A stretch of 64,000 bases of DNA from the NCBI RefSeq assembly GCF_000173735.1, contig NZ_ACCB01000006.1:80585-144584 (forward strand). The letters run 5' to 3'. Shown here in pieces: positions 49,877-60,281 of the stretch; the first letter of the stretch is position 1, and each line of letters opens with the position of its first letter. The position numbers and the translations under genes are program-made. The notes beneath the pieces are model-generated. The model worked only from the letters and a program-made list of their open reading frames with translations, was not told the DNA's origin and did no database searches. The DNA comes from Yersinia aldovae ATCC 35236 (GTDB lineage: Bacteria; Pseudomonadota; Gammaproteobacteria; Enterobacterales; Enterobacteriaceae).

Positions 49877-52475
49877 GGCACAGGTTAAACACAAACGCCG
49901 GATTTCACCTTTCTGGTTGCTGCCTTTTATTGCCCTGCTGATTGCCGGTTGGTTAATTTATAACAACTGGCAAGAGCGTGGGACAGAAGTCACCATTGAC
50001 TTCCAATCTGCTGCCGGCATTGTCGCTGGCCGGACTCCGGTTCGCTATCAAGGGGTGGAAGTCGGTATAGTGCAATCCATCAATCTGGATGATGACCTGC
50101 GCAATATTAAAGTGACCGCCAGTATCAAGAATGATATGGAAGATTCGCTGCGCGAGGGTACTCAATTCTGGCTGGTAACCCCCAAAGCGTCGCTGGCTGG
50201 GGTTTCGGGGTTAGATGCGCTGGTAGGCGGTAACTATATCGGCATGATGCCAGGAGAAGGCAAATCGCAGAGCCATTTTACCGCATTAGATACCCAACCC
50301 AAATTTCGCCTTAATACCGGCGAGCTAATGGTTCATTTACATGCCCCGGATCTGGGGTCACTCAATAACGGCTCACTGGTTTACTACCGCAAAATCCCAG
50401 TGGGCAAAGTTTATGATTACAACATTGCCCCAGATAATAATGGCGTAGTTATTGATGTGCTGATTGACCGTCGCTTTGCCAAATTAGTCAAAAATGACAC
50501 TCGCTTTTGGAATGTGTCTGGCTTTAAAGGCGATTTTAGTCTGAACGGCGCGACAGTGCAGATGGAGAGCCTGGCGGCGTTGGTTAATGGCGCGATTGCC
50601 TTTGATTCGCCGCCAGGCAGCCAGAATGCAAAACCAGACCATCCGTTCCAGCTCTACCCTGATTTGGCACACAGCCAGCGCGGTGTCGCCATCACGCTGG
50701 ATTTACCCAGCGGCAATAGTCTGAACGCAGGGCGAACACCATTGATTTATCAAGGTTTGCAAGTTGGCACCCTGACCAAAATGACACTGCAACCCGACAG
50801 CAAAGTAACCGGTGAGCTGACCCTCGATCCCTCAGTGGTTGATCTTATGCGCACAGGCACCCGCATTGAGATGAACAGCCCACGTATCAGCCTTAATGAT
50901 GCCAAACTGAGTGAGTTATTGACAGGCAATACTCTGGAACTGATTCCAGGTGAAGGCGAGCCACAGCAGCACTTCACCATACTGCCCAGCAGTAAAAGCC
51001 TGTTGCAGCAGCCTAATGTGCTAACGTTGCAACTAACCGCACCACAAAGTTATGGCATTGATGTCGGCCAGCCAATCTCACTGCATGGGGTTAAAATCGG
51101 TCAGGTATTAACCCGTGAGCTGACAGCAACTGGTGTCAATTTTAGCGTGGCAATTGAGGCGAATTATCGTGATCTGGTGCATAAAGACAGTAAGTTTGTC
51201 GTCAACAGCCGCCTGGATGTGAAACTCGGTATTGACGGTATTAACGTGCAAGGGGCCAGTGCTCAGGAGTGGATTGACGGCGGTATTTTGATCCTCCCGG
51301 GCAGTAAAGGGGAGGCACTGGATAAGTATCCGCTTTACAGTAACGTGGACAAAGCGACTGAAGGTATTTTAGGCAGTGCGCCCGCGACTACCCTCACCTT
51401 GACGGCCACCAACTTGCCTGATGTACAGGCCGGTTCAGTGGTGTTATACCGCAAGTTTCAGGTCGGTGAAATTACCCATATTCAGCCAAAAGCCAATGAG
51501 TTTGAGGTGCATGTGTATATTCAGCCTGAATACCGTAAGCTACTGACAGATAAAAGTATCTTCTGGGCAGAAGGTGGGGCGAAAGTGCAACTGAACGGCA
51601 GTGGGTTAACGGTTCAGGCCGCGCCGCTGAACCGTGCGTTAAAAGGTGCCATCAGTTTCGACAATCTGGAAGGCGTTACATTAGATAAAGGTGCCAAACG
51701 CACTCTTTATAGTAATGAAACGGCCGCCCGCGCTGTCGGCAGCCTGATAATATTACGCACCTTCGATGCCAGCAAATTGGCCGCAGGAATGCCAATTCGC
51801 TATCTGGGTATCAATATCGGTCAGGTTGAATCATTGAAACTGGCACCAGAGCGCAATGAGGTATTGGCCAAAGCGGTGCTGTACCCTGAGTATGTGCAGA
51901 GCTTTGCACGGGCAGGGACTCGCTTCTCCATCGTGTCACCTGAAATTTCCGCAGCCGGAGTCAATAATCTGGATACGCTGTTCCAACCCTATATCAATGT
52001 TGAACCGGGTAAAGGTGACACAGTGCGCTCATTTGAGCTACAAACCGCCACCATTACTGACTCCCGCTATCTCGATGGCCTCAACATCATTCTGGATACC
52101 GCAGAAGCAGGATCGTTACAGGTCGGTACGCCAGTGTTGTTCCGTGGGCTAGAAGTGGGGACAGTGACCGGATTTAACCTGGGTGCCATGTCTGATCGCG
52201 TGCAGGTATCAATCCGTATCAGCCAGAAGTTTCAGCAATTGGTGCGGCAAAATAGCGTCTTCTGGCTGGCATCGGGCTATAACCTGGAGTTTGGTCTGAC
52301 TGGCGGTGTGGTGAAAAGTGGCACCTTCCAGCAATTTATCCGTGGCGGAATTGCTTTTGCCACCCCACCAACCACACCATTAGCGCCGAAAGCCAGTGTC
52401 AATCAACACTTCCTGCTCAATCCGGAAGAACCTAAGGATTGGCGCAACTGGGGTACGGCTATTCCTCGTTTTTAA
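49845..52475 (+). CDS. letB: LetB (YebT), seven-MCE lipid transport tunnel
   Basis: Periplasm-spanning protein whose stacked MCE rings form a hydrophobic tunnel for lipids. The 876-residue product begins with one membrane helix (about 20-40, [17 protein letters not shown]) followed by seven MCE domains of about 110 residues; repeated cores such as [28 protein letters not shown] and [15 protein letters not shown] mark them. E. coli LetB has 877. I start at the ATG at 49845; an ATG two codons before is equally possible. The start overlaps letA, so translation is coupled. Confidence 0.95.
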   Translation: MQQETPSTPTEAQVKHKRRISPFWLLPFIALLIAGWLIYNNWQERGTEVTIDFQSAAGIVAGRTPVRYQGVEVGIVQSINLDDDLRNIKVTASIKNDMEDSLREGTQFWLVTPKASLAGVSGLDALVGGNYIGMMPGEGKSQSHFTALDTQPKFRLNTGELMVHLHAPDLGSLNNGSLVYYRKIPVGKVYDYNIAPDNNGVVIDVLIDRRFAKLVKNDTRFWNVSGFKGDFSLNGATVQMESLAALVNGAIAFDSPPGSQNAKPDHPFQLYPDLAHSQRGVAITLDLPSGNSLNAGRTPLIYQGLQVGTLTKMTLQPDSKVTGELTLDPSVVDLMRTGTRIEMNSPRISLNDAKLSELLTGNTLELIPGEGEPQQHFTILPSSKSLLQQPNVLTLQLTAPQSYGIDVGQPISLHGVKIGQVLTRELTATGVNFSVAIEANYRDLVHKDSKFVVNSRLDVKLGIDGINVQGASAQEWIDGGILILPGSKGEALDKYPLYSNVDKATEGILGSAPATTLTLTATNLPDVQAGSVVLYRKFQVGEITHIQPKANEFEVHVYIQPEYRKLLTDKSIFWAEGGAKVQLNGSGLTVQAAPLNRALKGAISFDNLEGVTLDKGAKRTLYSNETAARAVGSLIILRTFDASKLAAGMPIRYLGINIGQVESLKLAPERNEVLAKAVLYPEYVQSFARAGTRFSIVSPEISAAGVNNLDTLFQPYINVEPGKGDTVRSFELQTATITDSRYLDGLNIILDTAEAGSLQVGTPVLFRGLEVGTVTGFNLGAMSDRVQVSIRISQKFQQLVRQNSVFWLASGYNLEFGLTGGVVKSGTFQQFIRGGIAFATPPTTPLAPKASVNQHFLLNPEEPKDWRNWGTAIPRF

Positions 52476-52499
52476 ATCATACTCGCTTAAATCAATATT

Positions 52500-52524
52500 G
52501 GAGGGTAGCCGCTGGCTGCCCTCC
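52500..52524 (+). terminator. Possible letB terminator
   Basis: GGAGGGTAGCC, three-base loop, GGCTGCCCTCC: a strong stem 25 bases after letB, but no T run follows. Confidence 0.4.
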
Positions 52525-52726
52525 TGATAGGTTGATAGATCCTTCCCCACCAATTATCTAAATGCTTACCACTCTATTATTTAGCCACACATTCATTATA
52601 TTTCTCAGACAGACAGCTTTACATCAATAAACCCACATCATGGATATTAATTTCACTTAACTCACCGCACCGGTCAGATAACCTCGCGCTGTCAAAGCAA
52701 TAAATTATATAACTAAGGATGCGACA

Positions 52727-53011
52727 ATGAAGAAACCCTGCCTTATTTTAGGTGCGATAGTCGTACTACAGACAGTGCTTCCGGCAGAAAGTGCCAGCCC
52801 GATGACGGGAACGTTAGATTTAGCATTAACTATTATTACCGGGTGCTATATCAATGACAGCTCCACCCCAGCCGGGCTGACTAATTTAGACACGATAACC
52901 TTTTCACTTAAGTGACAAATTTGGGAACAGGGAGTCAGCAGTTTGTGCCATATCATGCCATTGTTAACCCTAATCAGTTACAACGGGAAAAGACAATGTC
53001 CGTGTAGAGCT
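52727..53011 (+). pseudogene. Remnant of a spore-coat-U (Csu-type) fimbrial subunit
   Basis: A good start (AAGGATGCGACA ATG, signal peptide MKKPCLILGAIVVLQTVLPA) leads into GTLDLALTIITGCYINDSST, the N-terminal beta-strand of the SCPU/Csu pilin fold with its first Cys. A stop comes after 62 residues. In the next frame TNLGTGSQQFVPYHAIVNPN looks like the C-terminal strands, ending at 53011. An SCPU domain needs about 150 residues, so the middle is missing. No chaperone or usher gene is near. It looks like a decayed orphan pilin. Confidence 0.5.
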
Positions 53012-53239
53012 AGAATATTAGTTTTGAGGTTAAAGTTAGTGAATTACCGTTACCACATATCAATTTATCAATAAGTTAGCGGCTGGTTTCACTGTTTGTT
53101 TTTATCATTACATTGATCTTGTAACATTAAAAAATAACTTATAGATAAGAAAAATCCGATTGAGCTGTACTAAATCTATCCCTGTTATACAATCTGCGGG
53201 CTTAAATAATAGCCGACATATTTCTACCTAAGGAAAGCC
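53012..53239. other. Promoter region of the diguanylate cyclase
   Basis: 228 bases, AT-rich. TTGAGC ... TATACA (about 53160-53192) is a possible promoter, but spacing is not ideal. No gene is seen. Confidence 0.35.
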
Positions 53240-53266
53240 GTGATTAAACAGGAGTGGACATCATGA
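53240..53266 (+). CDS. Possible 8-codon leader peptide
   Basis: GTG at 53240 follows AAGGAA at a good distance and encodes MIKQEWTS. Its TGA overlaps the ATG of the diguanylate cyclase (ATGA). This could couple translation of the cyclase to the leader. It is only a candidate. Confidence 0.25.
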   Translation: MIKQEWTS

Positions 53267-54972
53267 CTGATTGCGATAATCGAGAAAGCTCATCTGATAT
53301 TAGTTTATTAGATGAGATGAATAGCTTGCGGGATATCATCGAAAACAACTCAGACTGGATCTGGGAAGTCAATGCTGCGGGTCGCTACACATTCTCATCC
53401 GCAAGATCTATTGAGCTGCTTGGTCGCCATCCTCATGAAGTGGTCGGCAAAACCCCGTTTGATTTCATGCCAGACGATGAAGCAAAGCGGTTAAAGCAAA
53501 TCTTCGCCGATATTACCACAGCACGCATCCCTTTCGCTGGTCTACAAAACCGCAATATTCGGGCCGATGGCAGTGAAGTGCTGGTCGAAACCAGCGGCAT
53601 CCCCTTGTTTGATGAAAGCGGTACTTTCAAAGGTTATCGAGGGATTGACCGCAACCTAAGTAATTTGCCCTATAACGCAGGCAAACGTCTGTTTGAACTG
53701 GAATCGATTTACTCTAACGCCCCTGCGGGTCTGTGCTTTATCGATATCAGCCTGCGCTATGTTACTGTTAACGATTATCTTGCTGAATTATTAGGGAAAA
53801 ATACGCTAGCGGTCAATGGCCGAAAAGTGGCTGACTTTTTACCCAGTATTGTGCCTATCTTGCAAAGTGCCCTGTTAAAAGCCTACTGCAATGACACCAT
53901 TGCGGATGCTGAGTTTCAGATACCGGATAAGAAACGGGTATTTTTCATGCGGATCAATGCGGCCCGATATCCCAACGGCCAGGTCAGTGGGCTGTCCGTC
54001 GCCATGATTGATATCTCCCCGTTAAAAGAGCTGGAAGCAAAACTGCGCAGCAGCAAACAACATTACCGCAATATGGTCGAACTGAACCCACAGATCCCCT
54101 GGACCGCCTCCCCCGACGGCATGATTACCGATGTCAGTTCGCGTTTTGAAAAAATCACCGGTCTGACGCGCGAAGAAGCACTGGCAGATAAATGGCTTAG
54201 AACAATCCATATGGATGACCGCCACCCGACGCTGGTCAGTTGGGAGCATTCACTGCAAACACACCACCCTTTGGATGTTGAAATTCGCTTTTGTCATGTG
54301 GAAAAAGGCTGGAACTGGATGCGCATTCGTGCGGTTCCCAGTGTAGATGAAGACGGCAATGTCTTGTGTTGGTATGGCACTGCTGAGGATATACACGAGC
54401 GAAAATTACTTGAGCTTAAACTGGTTAAAGCCAATCGGCGTCTGGAAATTCAGGCCAGAACCGACTCACTCACCAAATTACCTAACCGCCGCGAGTTCAA
54501 AAAGGTACTGGCCCACGAGTTTATGCGCGCAAAACGTTCAAACTCACCCTTGGCCATTTTAATGATTGATATTGACTATTTTAAGAACTTCAATGATTGC
54601 TATGGACATATCTCTGGCGACGCTTGTTTAAGATTGGTCGCACGAGCATTACGTAAATCATTAAAACGGAGTACTGACATTGTAGCCCGTTATGGTGGTG
54701 AAGAGTTTGCTGCTATCTTGCCAGATACAGACCAGAACGGTGCCAACCTGGTCGCGGAGCACATTTTGCAATCTATCCGCGCAATGGGTATCAAGCACGG
54801 CGACAGTAAATTCCGCAAAGTGACCATCAGCCTCGGCGTGACGGTCTACCAATCCCGCAGTCATTGCACTGTTACTGATCAGGCTGATTTGGTGCAGGCA
54901 GCCGATCAGGCACTTTATTACTCCAAAAAGAACGGGCGGAATCAATTTAATGTGGTAGAACTGCCCTGTTAA
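53263..54972 (+). CDS. PAS-PAS-PAS-GGDEF diguanylate cyclase
   Basis: Predicted cytosolic enzyme that makes cyclic di-GMP from two GTP. The 569-residue protein has three PAS domains (about 25-135, 145-255 and 265-385), the last followed by a PAC motif with WYGTAEDIHERK, then a coiled linker and a GGDEF domain (about 405-565). The active site is intact: GGEEF at about 478-482, with DIDYFKNFND for metal. The inhibitory site RxxD (RSTD, about 469-472) lies five residues before it, so product inhibition is likely. No transmembrane segments: it may sense a soluble ligand or redox state via PAS. ATG 53263 preferred because AGGAG is eight bases upstream. Confidence 0.92.
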   Translation: MTDCDNRESSSDISLLDEMNSLRDIIENNSDWIWEVNAAGRYTFSSARSIELLGRHPHEVVGKTPFDFMPDDEAKRLKQIFADITTARIPFAGLQNRNIRADGSEVLVETSGIPLFDESGTFKGYRGIDRNLSNLPYNAGKRLFELESIYSNAPAGLCFIDISLRYVTVNDYLAELLGKNTLAVNGRKVADFLPSIVPILQSALLKAYCNDTIADAEFQIPDKKRVFFMRINAARYPNGQVSGLSVAMIDISPLKELEAKLRSSKQHYRNMVELNPQIPWTASPDGMITDVSSRFEKITGLTREEALADKWLRTIHMDDRHPTLVSWEHSLQTHHPLDVEIRFCHVEKGWNWMRIRAVPSVDEDGNVLCWYGTAEDIHERKLLELKLVKANRRLEIQARTDSLTKLPNRREFKKVLAHEFMRAKRSNSPLAILMIDIDYFKNFNDCYGHISGDACLRLVARALRKSLKRSTDIVARYGGEEFAAILPDTDQNGANLVAEHILQSIRAMGIKHGDSKFRKVTISLGVTVYQSRSHCTVTDQADLVQAADQALYYSKKNGRNQFNVVELPC

Positions 54973-55104
54973 TAAGTGCTACAACAACGTATCACCACAC
55001 GCTTTTTAACGCCATCCTCTGGCACTTTTTTTTAGCTCAGCTATTCTCAATAAGGCGACCTTTCTGGTCATACCTCCTACCACTTTTGTCAGTAAGGAGT
55101 CTTT

Positions 55105-55347
55105 ATGGGAAAAACAGTAGTAAAAATCAGAAGTTTCGAAGTTGATGATGCGGAATTATCTTCTGTACCCGCTAAAGGCGAGAATACCCTCAGTATTCCC
55201 TGCAAATCAGATCCTGACTTGTGTATGCAGTTGGACGGATGGGATGAACATATCAGTATTCCAGCCATCTTAGATGGTCAGGACAAGCTATTGTATAAAA
55301 AGCATTATGATCAACACAAGGATGCCTGGGTAATGAGGGTTACCTGA
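55105..55347 (+). CDS. yebV: YebV family protein
   Basis: An 80-residue protein matching E. coli YebV along its length, including SIPCKSDPDLCMQLDGWDEH and YDQHKDAWVMR. Function unknown. In E. coli it follows letB and rsmF; here rsmF is absent from the position and the cyclase lies between. AAGGAG precedes the ATG. Confidence 0.88.
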   Translation: MGKTVVKIRSFEVDDAELSSVPAKGENTLSIPCKSDPDLCMQLDGWDEHISIPAILDGQDKLLYKKHYDQHKDAWVMRVT

Positions 55348-55468
55348 TTGCAGCAACAAGAAGATCCGTCAACCCATAGTTACAAATTATGAGTGACGGT
55401 TTCTTCTATTAGAATTTGATAATGCAATGCGGGGAAACGGGTAATAACTCTCGATATTCGCCCAACAG

Positions 55469-55858
55469 TCAGAACGTTTCTAATACTTTGAACTGCATAC
55501 AAATCAGCATCATATCAGGGGAAAACAACTCGTACTCCTCAAAAAAACACTGATGTGTTTTACGCCAATAAGTCAAGGTTAGATCGCCCTCACCTTCGGC
55601 CAAAGCATGAGCTTCATCGACCTGATCAAAGGTCTTTAGCTCTACCTCAGTAAGTTCCACTGCGCAGGCGGGTTCATTGCGACCATTGACCACGACAAAA
55701 ACATCACCCACTTGCGGCACACCATCTTCATCCAGCGCGGCACAGGTCGCCGTTTTCGTGCCATCCAATACCCGTGCCAGTAAATCATCAGCAACCCGTT
55801 CAGTATCACCAAATGCCCAACGCTCGGCGTTTTCATATTTTTGTGGGATTATTGCCAT
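55469..55858 (-). CDS. ASCH-domain protein
   Basis: A 129-residue protein with an ASCH (PUA-like) domain: ERWAFGDTERVADDLLARVLDG, GTKTATCAALDEDGVPQVGD and TLTYWRKTHQCFFEEYE. ASCH proteins bind or cut RNA or act on modified nucleosides, such as N4-acetylcytidine in YqfB. The exact activity here is not known. The longer frame to 56119 lacks a start signal; the ATG at 55858 with AGGAA upstream fits the domain. Confidence 0.85.
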   Translation of the reverse strand: MAIIPQKYENAERWAFGDTERVADDLLARVLDGTKTATCAALDEDGVPQVGDVFVVVNGRNEPACAVELTEVELKTFDQVDEAHALAEGEGDLTLTYWRKTHQCFFEEYELFSPDMMLICMQFKVLETF

Positions 55859-56058
55859 AAGTTCGTTATTCCTATTCGTAATATTATTGATGCAGCGCAT
55901 ACTACACTTTATCTTAACCGACACGAACTGACTAACGCTCGCATCTGAATAAATTTCCGCTACTCTATCCAGAGGCATTGGCATTAAAACCAATCGGGCA
56001 ATAATATCAAAGCCAAGAATGCTATAAAGGCTGCAATATGAAGATCGTAATAAGGACC

Positions 56059-56346
56059 TTATGGTGAACAAGCGCTTACATACAAAACATTGGAAAATGT
56101 TCGTGGTGTTACTTTGCATCTGCGGTGCATTGATGCTGTTACGTTGGGCATCAATGATTTTTGGCTGAAATGACCACCGTTAGCGTTTATCTTTTGGTAA
56201 AAAAGGCAACCACACTTAGGGCAAACCAACGCCGTATTTTTATGCACTTTCTCCGCACTCTGCTCAGAGGACGCACCACAATCTGGGCACTTAATTTTCA
56301 CTCTGGCACTGCTGACCAATTTCCTAAAGCTATCAAGAAATGACAT
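56059..56346 (-). CDS. Small zinc-ribbon protein (YnfU-like), C-terminus overlapping yniD
   Basis: From ATG 56346 (GAGAGG upstream) the product starts MSFLDSFRKLVSSARVKIKC and has CPDCG and CPKCG about 25 residues apart, a zinc ribbon. This suggests the YnfU-like small zinc-binding group; no activity is known. After about residue 55 the frame runs antisense through yniD for some 35 codons with low-complexity sequence, which makes the annotated end doubtful, perhaps a read-on after loss of the native stop. Confidence 0.65.
   Translation of the reverse strand: MSFLDSFRKLVSSARVKIKCPDCGASSEQSAEKVHKNTALVCPKCGCLFYQKINANGGHFSQKSLMPNVTASMHRRCKVTPRTFSNVLYVSACSP
56061..56168 (+). CDS. yniD: YniD, small membrane protein
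   Basis: A 35-residue single-helix protein, MVNKRLHTKHWKMFVVLLCI and on to WASMIFG, clearly homologous to E. coli YniD, which also has 35 residues and the KHWKMVVVLL core. TAAGGA precedes the ATG at 56061. It is too short for usual gene calls. Function unknown. It lies wholly within the C-terminal part of the zinc-ribbon gene on the other strand. Confidence 0.85.
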   Translation: MVNKRLHTKHWKMFVVLLCICGALMLLRWASMIFG

Positions 56347-56602
56347 ATACTTGCCTCTCAGTTGCACAACTTGCTTAGATTACGTTAACCGGCGGTAATA
56401 AACCGTGGGATGGTCAGCGTTTACTCAGATTATCTGTGCCAGGCCAGATTTCTATTACCGGCGAACGCCGGTTGCGTCAGAGAACGGAAAGAAACAAGCA
56501 GAAAAAGGAAAGGTACGAGGAGTCACATTCACCACGCAGCATGGCTGGCATGCTTGACGTAGTGAAGTGGTAGGCAGACTATAAGTAACCGTTTAGCTGG
56601 GA

Positions 56603-56836
56603 TCAATGATTCCATAATTCTTGGATCAACCCTCTGACCCGAACCTTGGAAGCACCTGCAACCAGGCTGATAATACGGTTCGCACTCAATGTAGAAACAT
56701 CGGTATTCCATTCGTCAAAAGAATGTTCTGCGTAGCTATCGTTGAAAACTTTTTTTATCGAGGATTCAGCTTCGGACATCTCACTGAAACTCTTAGCGTT
56801 TATAAGGCACTGAGCAATGATTGAGACTTTTTTCAT
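56603..56836 (-). CDS. Hypothetical protein (77 aa)
   Basis: AAGGAT lies before the ATG at 56836. The product has a Ser/Glu-rich middle (SFSEMSEAESSIKKVFNDSY) and likely two or three helices. I do not recognise it. No signal peptide or metal motif. It stands alone in a gene-poor stretch. Confidence 0.55.
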   Translation of the reverse strand: MKKVSIIAQCLINAKSFSEMSEAESSIKKVFNDSYAEHSFDEWNTDVSTLSANRIISLVAGASKVRVRGLIQELWNH

Positions 56837-57048
56837 GTTTTATCCTTGATTATCGGTCGCATAGTGTAGCACAATTACAGTCCCTCTGATCACATGCTGG
56901 TTAAATTGTTTTCTATGCAAGCTAACGCTCTGATAAAAAACATAATTAATTAGAATCCTCCACGTTATTCCACAATAAAAAGCACGAACCTTCGCCAATC
57001 TGCCACAAAACATTCATTAGTTATTCACAAACTGTACGTTTCTTATGC

Positions 57049-57065
57049 AAACTACATGCTATAGT
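57049..57065 (+). promoter_or_regulatory. Extended -10 promoter of the 30-codon ORF
   Basis: ATGCTATAGTG has the TG-N-TATAGT extended -10 form, about 60 bases before the small ORF. There is no good -35, as expected for this type. Confidence 0.35.
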
Positions 57066-57119
57066 GTAATTGCTCTGTCATGACGAAAGTTTTACCCATG
57101 TAGGCAACCGAGGTGTCAG

Positions 57120-57212
57120 ATGATCAGCAATGTGTTCCTATATTCGCTGTTTATTATTTATATTACTGCCGCTTTAGTCGATGGCTCACTGCCCTTACTT
57201 GAGCTTATGTAA
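57120..57212 (+). CDS. Candidate small membrane peptide (30 aa)
   Basis: MISNVFLYSLFIIYITAALV followed by DGSLPLLELM: one clear membrane helix with a polar end. GAGGTGTCAG precedes the ATG at 57120, a strong ribosome site. It ends 54 bases before the convergent patatin gene's stop. I know no homologue; the start signal and composition are the only evidence. Confidence 0.4.
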   Translation: MISNVFLYSLFIIYITAALVDGSLPLLELM

Positions 57213-57265
57213 GCAGCCAATACCCGCTCGCTACAGTAACAATAATCTCTGCAATGCTGATAACC

Positions 57266-58507
57266 TCAATGGCTGTGTAGGGTTTCCGCCTCCAGCAATA
57301 ACTCCCTTAGCTCAATGGCTCCCGGCGGCCTTAATGACCATTTAGGTCCCTGCAAAGCCAGGGTGTAACCTGCCTGATACAACCGCTCCATTTTGACCGG
57401 ATCAAAAATTTCAGCGCCGTTAATATCGACATCTGCCGGTATGGTTATCCAATGAAAGCCAGTTTGCTCCGCTAAAGAAAATGCATAAATACGATACAAA
57501 TCCCCTACCAGTGCAGCTTTACTCGTTGAATCCAGAGTCCGTAAAGCAATATTGCGGACTAAACGAGGTGTCGGCTCTGGCTGTGGGCCAAGCTGCCCAT
57601 TGTGGATGATATAAATATCTTCTTTGCTGTTTGTCAGCCCGGCCCTCGCACGCACCACTTTCGAACTGTACACACCGCCATTGTAGAACACCCGCGCGGC
57701 AACACCGCCATCAACATGCATTTCATCATAATGTTTGCCATTCGCTACTACATCAAAAAATACCGGAGAGAAAGCGACTGGCACGGAGGAAGAAGCCAGC
57801 ATAACCTGACGGAATAACGTCAATGCCTCAGGTGTTCCTTTGATGGCGATAAGCCCCATATTCCACACGATGAACCGCTGCGAATCAAGGTCAACCGTGC
57901 CTATATAGAGACGCCGCCCGTTCTGATGCGCTTTCGCAATTTGATTCATCAATTGTGGGGTAATATGGCTATCGATCAACTGAGAAAGTGGACTGGTATC
58001 AGCCAATGACTCGCGAAAAAATAGACGGAACAACAGATTATCTAAGTGAAAAATATCACGGGTTGTCGTTGTGGTATAAAAGTCGTGCAGCGCCTGGTCA
58101 TAATCAGCGCCAAGAAAAGCAAAGGGGGCAATTAGCGCGCCAGTAGATACACCACTCACCACTTTGAAAATCGGCCGTTTGCCTGTTTTAGTCCAACCAT
58201 TCAAAAAACCAGCACCAAAAGCACCATTGGGGCCGCCACCAGATAAGGCCAAATGCGGGTAAACCCATACCCCATCAGAGACTCGGAACATCTCTTTGGA
58301 TTCATCTTGATAGGATTTAAGTAAATCAGTTTCAAATATTGGGCTAACATGCCCCGCGCCCGCCCGAATATTAGGCATCCCGGGGATCTCGGCAACAGGC
58401 ATTAGCGCTATCGGCACGGGATTCCTGGGTAACTGACTGCACCCGACCAATAAGAGAAATCCAATCAGCAATACCGTGGAATGTATTAATTTCCAACTCG
58501 TTATCAT
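57266..58507 (-). CDS. Patatin-like phospholipase lipoprotein
   Basis: Predicted outer-membrane or inner-membrane lipoprotein (lipobox LLVGC, Cys23) with a patatin domain. The oxyanion loop is GGGPNGAFGAG (90-100), the nucleophile elbow GVSTG (Ser121), and the catalytic Asp in HVDGG near 260. Such enzymes cleave acyl groups from phospholipids or related esters. The 413-residue size is usual. Substrate unknown; no effector-type N-terminal targeting apart from the lipid anchor. Confidence 0.88.
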   Translation of the reverse strand: MITSWKLIHSTVLLIGFLLLVGCSQLPRNPVPIALMPVAEIPGMPNIRAGAGHVSPIFETDLLKSYQDESKEMFRVSDGVWVYPHLALSGGGPNGAFGAGFLNGWTKTGKRPIFKVVSGVSTGALIAPFAFLGADYDQALHDFYTTTTTRDIFHLDNLLFRLFFRESLADTSPLSQLIDSHITPQLMNQIAKAHQNGRRLYIGTVDLDSQRFIVWNMGLIAIKGTPEALTLFRQVMLASSSVPVAFSPVFFDVVANGKHYDEMHVDGGVAARVFYNGGVYSSKVVRARAGLTNSKEDIYIIHNGQLGPQPEPTPRLVRNIALRTLDSTSKAALVGDLYRIYAFSLAEQTGFHWITIPADVDINGAEIFDPVKMERLYQAGYTLALQGPKWSLRPPGAIELRELLLEAETLHSH

Positions 58508-58571
58508 TATGTTTCCTAACAGGAATCACCGAATATAACCGACTAAAAATAACCTAATTTATGCGATTTGC

Positions 58572-59141
58572 CTACAAGCACGATGCTCTGTTATGCCACT
58601 GCTGTTGCGAAATATGGTACCAACAGTGCTGACTTAACGGGCTATCGGAGCTAACAGCAGGATGAAGGAAAGTATCCGACGCGCGCGTCATACCAATACG
58701 CGCCATCAACGCCTGTGAGCGCTGATTAATTAATGCGGTAAATGAGACGATTTCAGCCAGTTTTAATCGTTCAAAACCTACCTGTAATGCCCCCAGTGCA
58801 GCCTCCGTCGCCAAGCCCTGCGCCCAAAATGGGTAAGCAAAGCGCCAGCCTATTTCGATACAAGGTGAAAAAGGTAAATTCACAGTGGGGATATGTAACC
58901 CCAACGCACCAGCAAATTGTCCGCTGGCTTTAACTTCAACAGCCCACAACCCCCAACCGCGCTGGGTAATCAAAGTCTGACAGCGGTCAGCCATCGTATC
59001 GCTGTCTTCACGACTTAACGGCGCTGGAAAAAATGCCATAACACGCTTATCTGCATTCAACTCCGCAAACGGTGCTTTATCTGAAGGCAGCCACTGCCGC
59101 AGGCGTAACCGCTTGGTTTCAAACTCAATCACTTCACTCAC
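58572..59141 (-). CDS. GNAT acetyltransferase (RimJ/RimL-like)
   Basis: Acetyl-CoA-dependent N-acetyltransferase. The family features are FETKRLRLRQWLPSDKAPFA at the start, IEIGWRFAYPFWAQGLATEA (acetyl-CoA-binding segment) and NQRSQALMARIGM near the end. I start at the GTG at 59141 with AGAGG upstream (189 residues); an ATG seven codons earlier is also possible. Its substrate, a protein N-terminus or small molecule, is unknown. Confidence 0.82.
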   Translation of the reverse strand: MSEVIEFETKRLRLRQWLPSDKAPFAELNADKRVMAFFPAPLSREDSDTMADRCQTLITQRGWGLWAVEVKASGQFAGALGLHIPTVNLPFSPCIEIGWRFAYPFWAQGLATEAALGALQVGFERLKLAEIVSFTALINQRSQALMARIGMTRASDTFLHPAVSSDSPLSQHCWYHISQQQWHNRASCL

Positions 59142-59255
59142 GCTATTGCCTCTATAGATCATCTACCGTATCGGATACCTCCAATAACCTTCATATTTAT
59201 AACGTCAGCAAACTATTCACTGTCTAATCGAGGGATACCAAGCCCTTCCGTTGTT

Positions 59256-59906
<651 letters not shown>

Positions 59907-60029
59907 TTATCACTCAGGTTTTACGTTAATCAGTTTAACACTAACTGAAAAGTCCCTTGCTCATCCGTTCTTAACCTCAAGTAATACAGCACAGCCTTCA
60001 AAAGACGATATCAAAGAATTGAATAGCCG

Positions 60030-60281
60030 TTAATAACCTGCCGTAGAGTCCTCATCCAGAATCGTTAACAGAATATCAGCATCCGGTGTAGTTATATGTT
60101 TTCCTTCAAGAAATCCTGCTAATTTGTCTGCAACACCACACTCATACACTTCATAACCTTTAATACGATAGCCTGGTTCGCCGTCCTGACTGCGGATATA
60201 CTCATCGCCGTCGATATAGTATTCAATGGACCCACTGGCATCTTCAACTTCATAACGTTTATCAAATGGAAACTGTTTCAT
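60030..60281 (-). CDS. Hypothetical acidic protein (83 aa)
   Basis: AGGAT lies before the ATG. The product is acidic and rich in Tyr and Gly, with YYIDGDEYIRSQDGEPGYRI suggesting beta structure. I do not recognise the family; small proteins of this sort are often immunity or stress proteins, but nothing here proves it. Confidence 0.55.
   Translation of the reverse strand: MKQFPFDKRYEVEDASGSIEYYIDGDEYIRSQDGEPGYRIKGYEVYECGVADKLAGFLEGKHITTPDADILLTILDEDSTAGY

Noticed and set aside
55469..56119. A 216-residue ASCH protein
   Set aside because: The first 87 codons have no domain, no start signal, and overlap the yniD region; the ATG at 55858 fits the family.
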